Shown: one piece after another, positions 17,794 to 27,039 of the stretch
Position numbering within the stretch: position 1 is the first letter of the stretch
Layout: every line of letters starts with the position of its first letter
Assembly: GCF_014217335.1 (NCBI RefSeq)
Contig: NZ_CP060092.1
Span: 3,117,501-3,181,500, forward strand
Direction: 5' to 3'
From: Teredinibacter purpureus
Lineage (GTDB): Bacteria; Pseudomonadota; Gammaproteobacteria; Pseudomonadales; Cellvibrionaceae
Length of the DNA: 64,000 bases
The notes under the pieces: generated by a model
The model's database searches: none
What the model was told of the DNA's origin: nothing
What the model saw: only the letters and a program-made list of their open reading frames with translations
Made by a program: the position numbers and the translations under genes

Positions 17794-18466
17794 GCAATCG
17801 ACATTTACCCTCGGGTAAATCGTCCAGAGTAAGGGCGCCAACTTGGTAGCGGTGAAGGCTTAGCACCTCGTTCTGAAAGACACCAAACATTCTTTTTATT
17901 TGATGATAACGGCCTTCAGTTAACGCTACTGTGGCACAGCGAGCGCCTTCAGGGGTTAGCGTTGCAGGCCGTGTGGTGATGTTTTCGTACTTAAAATAAA
18001 TGCCCTCAGCAAACGCTCGAACGGTTTCTTCGGTTATTGTTTCGGCTAACGTAACACGATAATATTTTTGTATGTGGGCCGTTGGTGAGAAGAGGTTACG
18101 TGACCAATGGCCATCGTTAGTCAACAGCACTATTCCTGTTGAGTTAAAATCCAGGCGCCCCGCGATATGCAAATGGTCTTTCATCGGGTGATCGATCAAA
18201 TCTATAACGGTTGTATGACGTTTGTCTTGTGTCGCACATACGACGCCTCTAGGCTTGTGCAGCATAAGATACACAGGGGAGTTGTCTTGCAGTAACTGCC
18301 CATTCACCGAGATTCTGGAAAACTGGGTTACAATCTGCTTATGATCGAGCGCAGTGTTCCCGTCAACTTCAACTTGCTTTCTGGCAAGCATCAGACGTAC
18401 CTCGCTCATGGGTATTTGGGTTTTTTGGCTGATAAGCCGATCGAGTCGAGCACGTGTTGATTTCAT
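17759..18466 (-). CDS. rsuA: RsuA-family 16S rRNA pseudouridine synthase
   Basis: About 235 residues from the ATG at 18466; a GTG four codons upstream is possible, but RsuA proteins normally begin near the RLDRLI motif. The S4 RNA-binding domain occupies residues 1-55 (RLDRLISQKT, VEVDGN); the catalytic loop is HIAGRLDFNSTGIVLLTNDG with the catalytic Asp in GRLD; the C-terminal EGRYHQIKRMFGVFQNEVLSLHR is diagnostic of the RsuA/RluB/E/F group. Similarity to E. coli RsuA over the whole length suggests it makes pseudouridine 516 in 16S rRNA. RluF is a less likely alternative. Confidence 0.87.
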   Translation of the reverse strand: MKSTRARLDRLISQKTQIPMSEVRLMLARKQVEVDGNTALDHKQIVTQFSRISVNGQLLQDNSPVYLMLHKPRGVVCATQDKRHTTVIDLIDHPMKDHLHIAGRLDFNSTGIVLLTNDGHWSRNLFSPTAHIQKYYRVTLAETITEETVRAFAEGIYFKYENITTRPATLTPEGARCATVALTEGRYHQIKRMFGVFQNEVLSLHRYQVGALTLDDLPEGKCRLLKQQSAGSNSE

Positions 18467-18741
18467 AGTGCGAGGCACAATACCAGTAATCGGGGCAACT
18501 ATCCAAATTTGAGCGCGCTATCAACACCTATGCTCTAAAGGTTATGTTAGCGTGTTTAAATGAAAACGCATTGGATGGCAATGGTGTGAAACAGTCTATC
18601 GGCGAGTCATGCGCAGTTACCCGTTTAGCAGTTGCTTGCTGCCCTCTGAAGGTTTGAAGTCATTGCATAACATTGTGTTGTGCTCCACCCTCGAATACCC
18701 ATTAATGATTGGTATTTATTTTATTTCTTGCGCATACGGTA

Positions 18742-19353
18742 ATGATTATGACGGCTATTAGTACACTACTATTTGATCTTGGCGGCGTTTTAATTGAACT
18801 GGATGGCCCTCCCATCAAAAAAGAATGGATTAACGAGACGCTCAGTCATGAAGAAAACTGGCAACGTTGGATGTCATCGTCGTACGTAAAAAATTTTGAG
18901 ACAGGAAAAATTACGGCAGAAGATTTCGTAACCGGCGTTGTAAAGGAATTGAGCCTTAATACGTCGGAAGATACCTTTAGGCAGGCCTTTGTCGAATGGC
19001 CGAAAGCACTTTTTCCTGGTGTTACCGAACTTTTGTGCGCACTCAAAAAAAACTATAATCTCGCATTCTTCTCAAATACGAGCTCTCTTCACTTGCCCCG
19101 TTTATTAAACGAACTACAACTGGCTGATTACTTTGATTATACTTATGCTTCCTATGAAATCGGACATTTCAAACCGGATGTGAGCGGCTTTCACTATGTG
19201 TCGGCTGATATGGGCGTATCACCAGAATCTATTTTATTTATTGATGATAACCAAATAAATATTCAGGGTGCACTTGCAGCAGGGCTACAGGCCCAGAAGG
19301 CTGTAGGTTTCGATGACGTTTTAGCTGTGCTAACTCAGCATAATTGTTTGTAA
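18742..19353 (+). CDS. HAD-superfamily phosphatase (YihX-like, HAD-IA)
   Basis: About 203 residues starting at ATG 18742 or 18748; an upstream in-frame GTG/ATG extension is unlikely. Motif I is FDLGGVLIELDG, the DxGGV variant of YihX-type enzymes; motif II is FFSNTSSLH; the Lys and motif IV are GHFKPD and LFIDDNQINIQGA. The cap domain is the small alpha-helical type. YihX of E. coli hydrolyses alpha-D-glucose-1-phosphate; substrate here is not certain. Its end is 53 bases before the M2 peptidase gene, so a two-gene unit is possible. Confidence 0.82.
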   Translation: MIMTAISTLLFDLGGVLIELDGPPIKKEWINETLSHEENWQRWMSSSYVKNFETGKITAEDFVTGVVKELSLNTSEDTFRQAFVEWPKALFPGVTELLCALKKNYNLAFFSNTSSLHLPRLLNELQLADYFDYTYASYEIGHFKPDVSGFHYVSADMGVSPESILFIDDNQINIQGALAAGLQAQKAVGFDDVLAVLTQHNCL

Positions 19354-19406
19354 AATATACAGATGGCGTGTTTTCACGCAGGCCAAAATATAGGAGTCGT
19401 GTTGCG

Positions 19407-21230
19407 ATGAATAGGTTGTATAGCATATTAATTATGGGTTTGGTTTACTGTAGTGTTGCCGCTTGCGAGTTCCGTTCAAATTCACTAGCTTCCACAAATA
19501 CAGTTTACAACGAAGAAAGTGCTAGGGTTTTTCTAGCCGAGGCTGAAGATGCAATTGCTGACGCTAGCGTGTTTTATAGTCATGCTGCATGGTTAAGCGC
19601 AACTTACATTAATATGGATAGTCAACATGTCGAAGCTCGTGCATTTAAAGATTTTACGCTGAAGACCGTAAAATACGCGATGCAGGTTAAGCATTGGGAT
19701 AATGTTACGTTGGATCCAGTAACCCGCCGAAAGCTGAATGTTCTTCGAGCAGGGTTGGATTTCCCCTCCCCAAACGACGAAATGTTGGCGACTGAACTTT
19801 CTGAAATAGCAGCAAAAATGCAGGCGTTATACGGTGAGGGTAAGTATTGTCGTGAAACCGGCGAGTGTTTTAATTTAATCGAAATGAGTCAGTTCCTTGC
19901 GAAAAGCGATGATCCTAAATTAATGCAAGAAATGTGGGAAGGTTGGCGAACAATATCGCCTCCTATGCGCTCGCTTTATGAGCGGCAAGTTGAAATAGCC
20001 AACCAAGGCGCTCAAGACCTTGGGTTTGAGAACCTCTCCGTAATGTGGCGATCGAATTACGATATGCCTGCCGATATTTTTAGTCAATATGTCGATACTC
20101 AATGGAATATGGTAAAACCATTGTACGATGCACTGCATTGCCATGTACGTGCGGAATTGAATAAAACCTATGGTGATGAAATTGTATCTAAAACGGGCAA
20201 GATACCCGCGCATTTACTCGGCAATATGTGGGCGCAGTCATGGGGTAATATTTACAATAAAATTAAGCCTGCTGGTGAAACATCTAGCGTCGATATTACA
20301 TCGCTTATAGAGGAAAAAGGAATGACCGAGTTAGACATGGTCGAAACCGGAGAAGCCTTTTTTTCCTCATTAGGTTTTGAGTCTTTGCCTACCAGCTTTT
20401 GGGAACGCTCACTTTTTGTCAAGCCAAGAGATAGAGAGGTGGTGTGCCATGCGAGCGCATGGAATTTGGATGACAAAGATGATCTGCGCATTAAAATGTG
20501 TATTCAAAAAGACTCCGAAGATTTTCAAACCATTCATCATGAGTTGGGGCACAATTATTATCAGCGTGCTTATAATCATCAGCCCTTGTTGTTTAAGGGA
20601 AGCGCGAATGACGGTTTTCACGAGGCTCTAGGCGATACCATTGCGCTTTCAATTACGCCCAGTTATCTTGTGTCCATTGGGATGCTGGATAAAGAGCCGC
20701 CCGCACATGAAGATTTAGGGTTTTTACTGAATCAAGCGTTGGATAAAGTGGCTTTTTTACCGTTTGGGCTCTTAGTGGATAAGTGGCGGTGGCAGGTGTT
20801 TAATGGCGAGCTGTCACCCGAAAATTATAATGAAGGGTGGTGGGCTTTGCGTGAGCACTACCAAGGTATAGAGGCACCGGTACACCGAAACGAAAATAAT
20901 TTTGACCCCGGGGCCAAATACCATATTCCAGGCAATACACCCTATAGCCGTTATTTCTTATCGTATATTCAACAGTTTCAATTTCATCGTGCGCTTTGTG
21001 AAACAGCAGAATACGAAGGTCCGCTGCATCGATGCTCTATTTACGGTAATAAAGCTGCTGGAAAAAAACTAAAGGCCATGATGGAAATGGGCCGCAGTCG
21101 GCCATGGCAAGACGCCATGTTCGCGCTAACAGGCCAGCGGGAAATGGATGCAAGTGCAATTGTTGATTATTTTGCTCCCGTTAAAACGTGGTTAGATAAG
21201 CAAAATGAAGGTAGGGTTTGTGGTTGGTAA
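19407..21230 (+). CDS. M2-family peptidyl-dipeptidase (ACE-like) lipoprotein
   Basis: A 607-residue protein from the ATG at 19407, preceded by TAGGAGTCG. The leader ends in SVAAC, a lipobox, so it is probably lipid-anchored. The zinc motif is H378-E379-L-G-H382 in HHELGHNYY, and the downstream glutamate ligand is in DGFHEALGD. WRSNYDMPADIF, NMWAQSW and RYFLSYIQQFQFHRALC are conserved in angiotensin-converting-enzyme homologues. It removes C-terminal dipeptides from peptides, presumably in the periplasm or at the surface. Length matches bacterial ACE homologues. Not linked to an obvious pathway. Confidence 0.93.
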   Translation: MNRLYSILIMGLVYCSVAACEFRSNSLASTNTVYNEESARVFLAEAEDAIADASVFYSHAAWLSATYINMDSQHVEARAFKDFTLKTVKYAMQVKHWDNVTLDPVTRRKLNVLRAGLDFPSPNDEMLATELSEIAAKMQALYGEGKYCRETGECFNLIEMSQFLAKSDDPKLMQEMWEGWRTISPPMRSLYERQVEIANQGAQDLGFENLSVMWRSNYDMPADIFSQYVDTQWNMVKPLYDALHCHVRAELNKTYGDEIVSKTGKIPAHLLGNMWAQSWGNIYNKIKPAGETSSVDITSLIEEKGMTELDMVETGEAFFSSLGFESLPTSFWERSLFVKPRDREVVCHASAWNLDDKDDLRIKMCIQKDSEDFQTIHHELGHNYYQRAYNHQPLLFKGSANDGFHEALGDTIALSITPSYLVSIGMLDKEPPAHEDLGFLLNQALDKVAFLPFGLLVDKWRWQVFNGELSPENYNEGWWALREHYQGIEAPVHRNENNFDPGAKYHIPGNTPYSRYFLSYIQQFQFHRALCETAEYEGPLHRCSIYGNKAAGKKLKAMMEMGRSRPWQDAMFALTGQREMDASAIVDYFAPVKTWLDKQNEGRVCGW

Positions 21231-21815
21231 TGTCATCGCACAATAAAAGCTTGTCCTACTTATTTCACTTGCTTAGTTAGTATTTTCTATAGGGCAAAAT
21301 ATTGTTTTAGTTTGCGATTTTCCCTTATCTGTTTTAATTTTGAACCGGCTTTATAGCATAAACGGCGCGAGCTTTCCTGGCGCCCCCTTTTTTATGTCAA
21401 TTTATTGCTTCTGCTCAACATGAAGTGGAAGTTCTCGCTGTACTATAAAAATGCACTGTATCGTATAGCGGTATACCCATTAGCAATCTGTGGAACGACG
21501 GAGGTTAACGCGTTAAATAATGTCTTTGTAGGGTTGCTTCATTTTACAGCACTCTCACTTTGTGCAATAAATCACAGTGTTTCATCGGTGTTGAACGAGA
21601 GTTCTTACACGTTTATGCCCGCAACAATTGCTTAATATTGCAATACGTGGATATTGATAATGTGCGTGGTTATTCGTATTATCAATCCGTAAATACGTTA
21701 GAGCGCGCATTTTGCGTCGTAAGGAATGCACGCATTGTGATCGATGGATTAAGGGATGCTCATTTTCTAGTCGCGCTCAGCATTCAGAGCGTATTAAGAG
21801 GTATAAGGAGATACA
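21231..21815. other. Intergenic region with a possible weak terminator
   Basis: A short stem GGCGC/GCGCC near 21364-21384 followed by CCCTTTTTT could terminate the M2 peptidase transcript. Two short open frames (21405-21635 and 21560-21838) have no start signals and are probably random. Strong ribosome binding site TAAGGAGATACA just before 21816. Confidence 0.35.
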
Positions 21816-23054
21816 ATGACCGAAGAAACGCTGTTTAATGTTGTGTGTACGGGGGAGTTCCAGAGAGAGTTCGTGCCCAACGATGTTATTGCAGCATTTG
21901 CCTCGTTGGCCAAAATAGAGGCTTCAACAGCCAAGAAAATTATTCTTGGCAAGCGTGAAATTAAAAAATCGATTCCCCACGATAAGGCGTTTCATCTAAA
22001 AACAAAGCTTGAAACTCTAGGCCTTAAAATTAAACTAGAGCGTATCTTGCCAGATAGAACCTCTTTAGCGTTAGCGCTAGAGCCTATAGATAATCCCGAG
22101 ATAACCACTTCTGCTGTACCCAGCCCAAGCTTGTTGGCACCTCAAGGGCTCTCTTTGGCTCCTATATCGAACGATGAGTCTCCCCTCGAGAAAATTACTA
22201 ATACACCACCTCACACTCCCGCTGAGATGACATGCCCCAAGTGCAGTCTTGTACAGGCTCAGAATGACGAGTGCCATGGGTGCGGTGTAATTGTCGCAAA
22301 GGTTGCGAAAGTTAATGCTCCAATGGAAAAGTTAGCTAAAACAGAGCCTTCTAGGGCAAGCACCGTGCGGGATTCTGCTGAACGTATCGAAGAAAATAGC
22401 GGGATAACACTGAAAATGGTATTAGCGACGGCAGCTGCGGCTCTAATTAGCGCTTTTGTCTGGAAGGTTGTGGCGGTTCAGTTTTACACCGAGTTTGGTG
22501 TTTTAGCGTGGGCAATCGGCGGCCTAATTGGTGCAGCCGCTGTATTTTACGGTGCCTATGGGGATGACGCAGCCTACCTGTGTGCCGTAATGGCCTTAGT
22601 TGCTATCGTCGGTGGCAAGTACATGGTTGCATCGTCGTTATCACAAGAATATTTCAGTGAATTACGCGATTCATCGAGCACGGAATACTTGGATGAAATG
22701 GCGAGTGAGATGCAATACGAAGCGCAAGCAATGCAAACCGCACTTGCAGACGATCAGGCAATGCGTGAGTACATGATCGAGTACGGTTATGTTGACGAGC
22801 AAGATCCAGCAGCGATCGATCAACACTTAGTTGATCGTAGCCGTGTCTCGCTAGAAGAAGCCTATGAAGATTTCTCCTTGATGGTAAATTTGTCGTCAGG
22901 CGAGGACTTGGAAGGAGCGCTGGGGTCATTCGCCACAATGGAGGTATTTAAAGATAGCTTTGACTGGCTAGATTTCATTTTCATATTTCTTGGTATATCA
23001 ACCGCCTACCGAATGGCGAGTGAAGGCCGTATATCATTCATCCGTAGAAATTGA
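21816..23054 (+). CDS. Zinc-ribbon membrane protein of unknown function
   Basis: A 412-residue protein with a strong Shine-Dalgarno sequence. Residues 1-75 form a small alpha/beta domain that resembles bL12 C-terminal-like modules. A zinc ribbon follows near residue 135: CPKC then CHGCGVIVAK, the CxxC...CxxC type common in gammaproteobacterial membrane proteins. Then come hydrophobic segments around residues 196-215, 225-248 and 252-268, and a last one near 390. Between them is an acidic helical stretch rich in Met, Glu and Gln. It is probably an inner-membrane protein with cytoplasmic N-terminus. I cannot assign a function; context offers none. Confidence 0.75.
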   Translation: MTEETLFNVVCTGEFQREFVPNDVIAAFASLAKIEASTAKKIILGKREIKKSIPHDKAFHLKTKLETLGLKIKLERILPDRTSLALALEPIDNPEITTSAVPSPSLLAPQGLSLAPISNDESPLEKITNTPPHTPAEMTCPKCSLVQAQNDECHGCGVIVAKVAKVNAPMEKLAKTEPSRASTVRDSAERIEENSGITLKMVLATAAAALISAFVWKVVAVQFYTEFGVLAWAIGGLIGAAAVFYGAYGDDAAYLCAVMALVAIVGGKYMVASSLSQEYFSELRDSSSTEYLDEMASEMQYEAQAMQTALADDQAMREYMIEYGYVDEQDPAAIDQHLVDRSRVSLEEAYEDFSLMVNLSSGEDLEGALGSFATMEVFKDSFDWLDFIFIFLGISTAYRMASEGRISFIRRN

Positions 23055-23284
23055 TCGTTTACCCGCTGGTTTATTTCCTATGGGATCGTGCATGAGTATG
23101 CCCGTATTTATCATAAAGGTAAGATGGTAAACGTAATTTACCCATCAAGTGGGTTCGCTATATTGTATTGTGTGGGTGTATTGCTAGTACATAATGTTTG
23201 ACCGAAACCCATAAAATTTCATTAGAGTATTTCACTGATTTTCAGTAATGAGTCGTTTGGGTAACAGGCAAAGGACGTTCGTTT

Positions 23285-23785
23285 ATGAAGTCTATAGTTT
23301 TGATGTTGGTGGCTTTTATTTTAGGTGGGTGCGTCAATTTAACGAAATACGAGCGCGCTAGCGTTTTGGGCCCAAAAGCGAGGGTTCGAGTAGTTACCGG
23401 TATGACCAGTACAAGAGTTTATAATGTTCAGAATAATGACTGTCGTCAATTGATAGGTTATGGATTGTTAAAGAAGGGGTATTCGGACGGTTCATTGCCT
23501 GAGAATAGTTTGGGTATGCCATGGATTCGCGAACGGAAGGGTGAAGTTGATAACTACCAATATATGGAGGTTTATATGTCAACAGAAAAACCTCAGGATA
23601 TTTACGTAGCGGCTAAAAATAACTTCGGGAAAGCGACGTATAATTTTAGGGTAACCTTTGAAGAAGGTAAAGATTACGAGATACATTTTGTTTTTCCGTA
23701 TGTTAGCGTGTATGAAATAAGTGCTGGTGGAAGCGATTTTTGGAAAATAGACGTCGAAAAAACTGAAACTTCCTGTATATACTAA
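23285..23785 (+). CDS. Uncharacterised lipoprotein, 166 residues
   Basis: The leader MKSIVLMLVAFILGGC ends in a good lipobox (LGGC), and AAAGGA lies upstream. The mature part is beta-rich with two further cysteines (DC near residue 56 and SC near the C-terminus) that could form a disulfide. There is no Asp after the lipid Cys (CVNL), so transfer to the outer membrane is expected by the usual rule. No family was recognised. It stands alone, followed by a zone of mobile-element relics. Confidence 0.72.
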   Translation: MKSIVLMLVAFILGGCVNLTKYERASVLGPKARVRVVTGMTSTRVYNVQNNDCRQLIGYGLLKKGYSDGSLPENSLGMPWIRERKGEVDNYQYMEVYMSTEKPQDIYVAAKNNFGKATYNFRVTFEEGKDYEIHFVFPYVSVYEISAGGSDFWKIDVEKTETSCIY

Positions 23786-23839
23786 TATCTAGCACGCCAG
23801 TTAATCGGTAGTTCTTCAGCCTAAACGGACTAAACATCG

Positions 23840-23956
23840 AGAAACTCACATGGCAAAAAGGCTACCCTCATTAGAAGCGAATGCACGGGCGAAGCAAACC
23901 AACTTGTCCCCGGAATGCACGCCCCATTATTAAATGACCCTGAGGTTTTGCAGTGA
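23840..23956 (+). repeat. Diverged direct repeat, copy A
   Basis: About 117 bases beginning AGAAACTCACATGGCAAAAA and ending TTTTGCAGTGA closely match 24761-24876. In copy A the frame found in copy B is disrupted by indels and substitutions. Together the copies flank about 0.8 kb of relic sequence. Confidence 0.88.
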
Positions 23957-24151
23957 ATAAACCAAAAATAAACACTAAAAACTCACAGTAAAAAATTAGT
24001 TAAAAAAGAAGGGTGCTGGTGTTGTTTTTTGGCTTCGCTTAGGGTGGGGCATGGCTCATTACTTCAGCTTATGAGTGCGGTAATAATACACTCCATCACC
24101 TTGGCCTAAGGCATTGACTAATTACAGTCACGCCACTACAGCCGCCATGCC

Positions 24152-24444
24152 GTGTACGGATACGAGAAACGCTTACAGCAACTTTTAGCGTGTCTTACAG
24201 TAATCACTTGCGTTATTGCGGTAATTGATTTAGCGCGTACCACGGGCTACAAGATTGCAGGATTATCGAAACTTTGTACCGTACTGGCATTGGCCACTTG
24301 GGCCAAAGCAAAGCCACGATCAATATCAATAAAGCGGGAGGCTGTCTCTTGTTTCGCCACACCCAAGAGATGCTTGGGCATAAGAGTTTAAGTTCCACGC
24401 AGATCTACGCCACCGTGAGCCAACAGACGCTGAAAGAAGTGTGA
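24152..24444 (+). pseudogene. Tyrosine recombinase (integrase) relic
   Basis: Two frames give pieces of a Xer/phage-type integrase catalytic domain. The first (from 24152) ends with VIAVIDLARTTG; a one-base shift leads into the second (about 24241-24444) with LQDCRIIETLYRTGI, the conserved helix before the first catalytic Arg, then INKAGGCLLFRHT joined directly to QEMLGHKSLSSTQIYATVS, the HxxR and final His/Tyr region. The residues normally between RHT and QEMLGH, and the stretch around the first catalytic Arg, are missing. The gene is therefore inactive. It marks a former mobile element. No attachment site could be identified. Confidence 0.72.
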
Positions 24445-24447
24445 ATT

Positions 24448-24564
24448 AGACCGTATCGTATTATCTACCTTCCAAAAGAAAGCCAAACTGATGTGATTAT
24501 CGTGATGCGCTATCGCCGTTTGTTCGAGATAGACTTGGCGGAGTTCAGGGAGACAACACACTAG
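24448..24564 (+). pseudogene. Possible ParE/RelE-type toxin C-terminal fragment
   Basis: Directly after the recombinase relic, a 38-codon frame reads PYRIIYLPKESQTDVIIVMR then YRRLFE. The pattern PYRxIYxxxE...VxIxxVxHxRR is reminiscent of the last two strands of ParE/RelE toxins. There is no start codon and no antitoxin, so this is at best a fragment. The match is by eye and short. Confidence 0.35.
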
Positions 24565-24666
24565 ATACCCCCTAATCCCATCGAAATAAAGCCGCCAGCC
24601 CCACTTAACATAATGCAGGAATTATGTGCAATGCCCCACAGAGCCGTATAAAAAGCACAAGGCACT

Positions 24667-24876
24667 GTGGGCCATTATTTTGCTCACTACCGTTTATACA
24701 TCGGTCAGCATAAAAAACAAGAAGTGGATGAGGCCACCATGCAAAACTGGCTAAGCACCCAGAAGCTCACATGGCAAAAAGGCTACCCCAGCAAAAGCGA
24801 AAGCACGGGCGAAGAAAACCAACTCATCCCCGAAATGCACGACCCATTATTAAATGACCCTGATCTTTTGCAGTGA
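24667..24876 (+). pseudogene. Fragment of an unrecognised gene, containing repeat copy B
   Basis: A 69-residue frame with several Lys/Gln and an acidic C-terminus (HDPLLNDPDLLQ). The frame is open upstream to about 24658 after a stop and has no ribosome binding site, so it looks like the 3' end of a longer gene. Its last 39 codons are repeated, damaged, at 23840-23956. I do not recognise the family. Confidence 0.4.
24761..24876 (+). repeat. Diverged direct repeat, copy B
   Basis: 116 bases matching 23840-23956 with scattered substitutions; copy B keeps an open frame that ends in TGA at the repeat boundary. The two copies may come from duplication of a gene end during element insertion, or be two decayed elements of the same kind. 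Confidence 0.88.
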
Positions 24877-25245
24877 TCGACACAATAAATGGCAATTGAG
24901 AATACGCTGGTTTTGCGTAAAGGTTGCGAATGCTATATTTCCCAGCCGCGATGGTTCTGTTGGTTTCGGGTGTGGTGTATATAGGGCATTGTTTTAGAAG
25001 CCTGTGGTAAATATTAATGAATAGGCAGCTTATTTTTTGGTTGTCTCGTCAAACCTGTAAAGATAAGTGTTTGTGTTGGCCGATGTTTGGCTTTTTATTG
25101 AATATTTATTTTTATGGCTTGTTGAAGCCGGTGGTGTTGTGGACGGTTGGTTCGTCATTAACCGCCAGATAGGCAGTTAATTTACCTGGCGCGTTATAGC
25201 GTTCTATAATGCGGCCACCCTTTAAGCTTTCTGTAGGATTATATT

Positions 25246-25614
25246 ATGGAAACTCTTTTCGTTTACGGTACGCTCCGTACTACAGAAGGCCATCCCATGC
25301 ACAATTTTCTGCGGGGCTATTGTGATCTATTAGGTGAGGCTAGCATGGGTGGGATTAAGGTACAGCTAGAGGGTTATTGTGGTGTGCAGCCTTCAGGCGA
25401 CCCTAATGAAAGGGTGGTAGGGGAGTTGTACCGTATTCACTCTAACGCCAGTGATGATCTTTTTCGTGGGCTTGACCGCTACGAGGGCTGTAGCGAAGAG
25501 TGCACTGAGCCCCATGAGTTTTTCCGCCATCGGCAGGAGGTTAGGCTGCTGGCGGCTTCAGAGATTTATGATGCGTGGGTTTATTTGTATAGCAGTTGTG
25601 CGGGGCCAGAGTAG
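25246..25614 (+). CDS. Gamma-glutamylcyclotransferase-like (AIG2/YtfP family) protein
   Basis: A 122-residue protein with TGTAGGATTATATT before the ATG. It begins with LFVYGTLR, the substrate-binding loop of the GGCT fold, has the central GELYRI strand, and LDRYEGC carries the glutamate that acts as general base in active members. The family releases 5-oxoproline from gamma-glutamyl compounds, but many bacterial members have unknown substrates. The region around residues 78-85 holds an extra Cys-containing loop. It lies at the edge of the relic zone and is itself intact. Confidence 0.83.
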   Translation: METLFVYGTLRTTEGHPMHNFLRGYCDLLGEASMGGIKVQLEGYCGVQPSGDPNERVVGELYRIHSNASDDLFRGLDRYEGCSEECTEPHEFFRHRQEVRLLAASEIYDAWVYLYSSCAGPE

Positions 25615-25692
25615 TTATCGTTAATTTCGCTTAGATATCGTTAGCCATTTTTAGCCGCTTTAAATTTAACATAGCAACGTAGGACACGAATC

Positions 25693-26889
25693 GTGAACAA
25701 TACTGAGACGAAGGCTTTTAGATTTATTCCGTTTCGCGTAAGCGACATTGTTAAAATGTGTTTAAGTGAGAGTGAGCTGGCAGAGCAACGAGAGGCGTTT
25801 CTACAGTTTACAGGTGTGCTCACGCAAGTTTTTCATTATGAGTTCAAGGGCGTTTTGGACGCATTGAAAGAAGCCTATTCGCCAATGGACCCAGACGCCG
25901 ACACGCGTAGTGTCTTTCCTGTTGCGGAAGATTCTACCGGCCAGTTTGTTGCACTCTTAAAGACCACATTGGAAAAAGCTAATTATCAGGCGGTTTCTGA
26001 CGAAGAATTAAATCGGGCAATGACCAACGCGTCTTTATTTGATTTGCGGTTGCATGTGGATTTTAATGATTTTTCTGAAGTGTTGCTTTTTTGTAGAGGG
26101 CAGTCTGTGCAGCAACAGAGTGTTAGCCGTTGGTTTGGTTTGTCCTCCAAAACGGTGGAATTCGTTAACTACGACCGAGTGGTGGTGTACATACGTTTTA
26201 AATCGAATGAGAGTGTGTCGACGTTGAAACTTTTTCAAAATGTACCTCAAGCCGATTTGGAAATGTTGTTTCCCAACACTCAATTGCGTATGCGTACGCA
26301 GGATAAAATTCTCATTGGTGTTCCTGCGGTGGTGAGTGGGGCTATTGTGCTAACCACTAAGGTGGGGGCGACTTTTTTACTTATTGCTTCTATGTTGGGG
26401 TTTTGGTTTGGCTTTCACCAAAAAGCAGTGGAAATGAATGCAACCAATCTTTCTATTGTGTTCGCGGGTTTGGGTGCGCTGGGTACTTATTTGTGGAAGC
26501 AGTTTTCTAACTTTAAGAATCGAAAGTTGCGTTTTATGCAGCAATTAACGCAAAACTTATATTTTAAGAATTTAGATAATAACGCAGGTGTTATTTTTCG
26601 ATTGATCAACGATGCTCAAGAGGAAGAGTGTAAAGAGGCTATACTGGCGTACTATTTTCTTTTGCTAAGCGATGCGCCGCTAAGCCGTAACCAGTTAGAT
26701 GATAGTATCGAGCGATGGCTGGTAGAGAAATGGGGTTGCACGATTGATTTTGAAATAGATGACGCAATGGCGAAGTTGTTGCGGCTAGGTTTGGTGTATC
26801 ACGCCCAAGGTGGCTACACTGCGTTGCCATTAAAAAAGGCGATGCTGATATTAGACCAGCGCTGGGATGCGTATTTCGACTTCACGTAA
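25693..26889 (+). CDS. DUF3754-like (TMEM143-type) membrane protein
   Basis: A 398-residue protein beginning at GTG 25693, with AGGA twelve bases upstream. The N-terminal ~190 residues are soluble (FIPFRVSDIVKMCL at the start). Two hydrophobic segments follow, around residues 208-240 (GVPAVVSGAIVLTTKVGATF onward) and 250-275. The C-terminal ~120 residues contain NLYFKNLDNNAGV, EEEECKEAILAYYFLL-like helix and a winged-helix-like end with W-rich ERWLVEKWG. This order is that of DUF3754/TMEM143 proteins. Function is unknown; mitochondrial homologues exist. Assignment rests on recall of domain order and is moderate. Confidence 0.68.
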   Translation: MNNTETKAFRFIPFRVSDIVKMCLSESELAEQREAFLQFTGVLTQVFHYEFKGVLDALKEAYSPMDPDADTRSVFPVAEDSTGQFVALLKTTLEKANYQAVSDEELNRAMTNASLFDLRLHVDFNDFSEVLLFCRGQSVQQQSVSRWFGLSSKTVEFVNYDRVVVYIRFKSNESVSTLKLFQNVPQADLEMLFPNTQLRMRTQDKILIGVPAVVSGAIVLTTKVGATFLLIASMLGFWFGFHQKAVEMNATNLSIVFAGLGALGTYLWKQFSNFKNRKLRFMQQLTQNLYFKNLDNNAGVIFRLINDAQEEECKEAILAYYFLLLSDAPLSRNQLDDSIERWLVEKWGCTIDFEIDDAMAKLLRLGLVYHAQGGYTALPLKKAMLILDQRWDAYFDFT

Positions 26890-27039
26890 AAGCCGATTAT
26901 ACGGCTTCCCCATTACGCGAATTTTCTGCCCTAACTACAACTAAAGGCGGCTATTTTTAGCCGCTAACTCGTCGTTATAAAAATTTTTTATGCGCGTGTT
27001 TGGGTTCTAGCTAGGGGGTAGCAGTATTCGCTTATCCAT

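Noticed and set aside
21405..21838. Two overlapping short frames before the zinc-ribbon gene.
   Set aside because: Both lack start signals; the second overlaps the true start of the next gene.
24448..24876. An active toxin-antitoxin pair in the relic zone.
   Set aside because: Only a short possible toxin tail without a start codon and no antitoxin frame is present.
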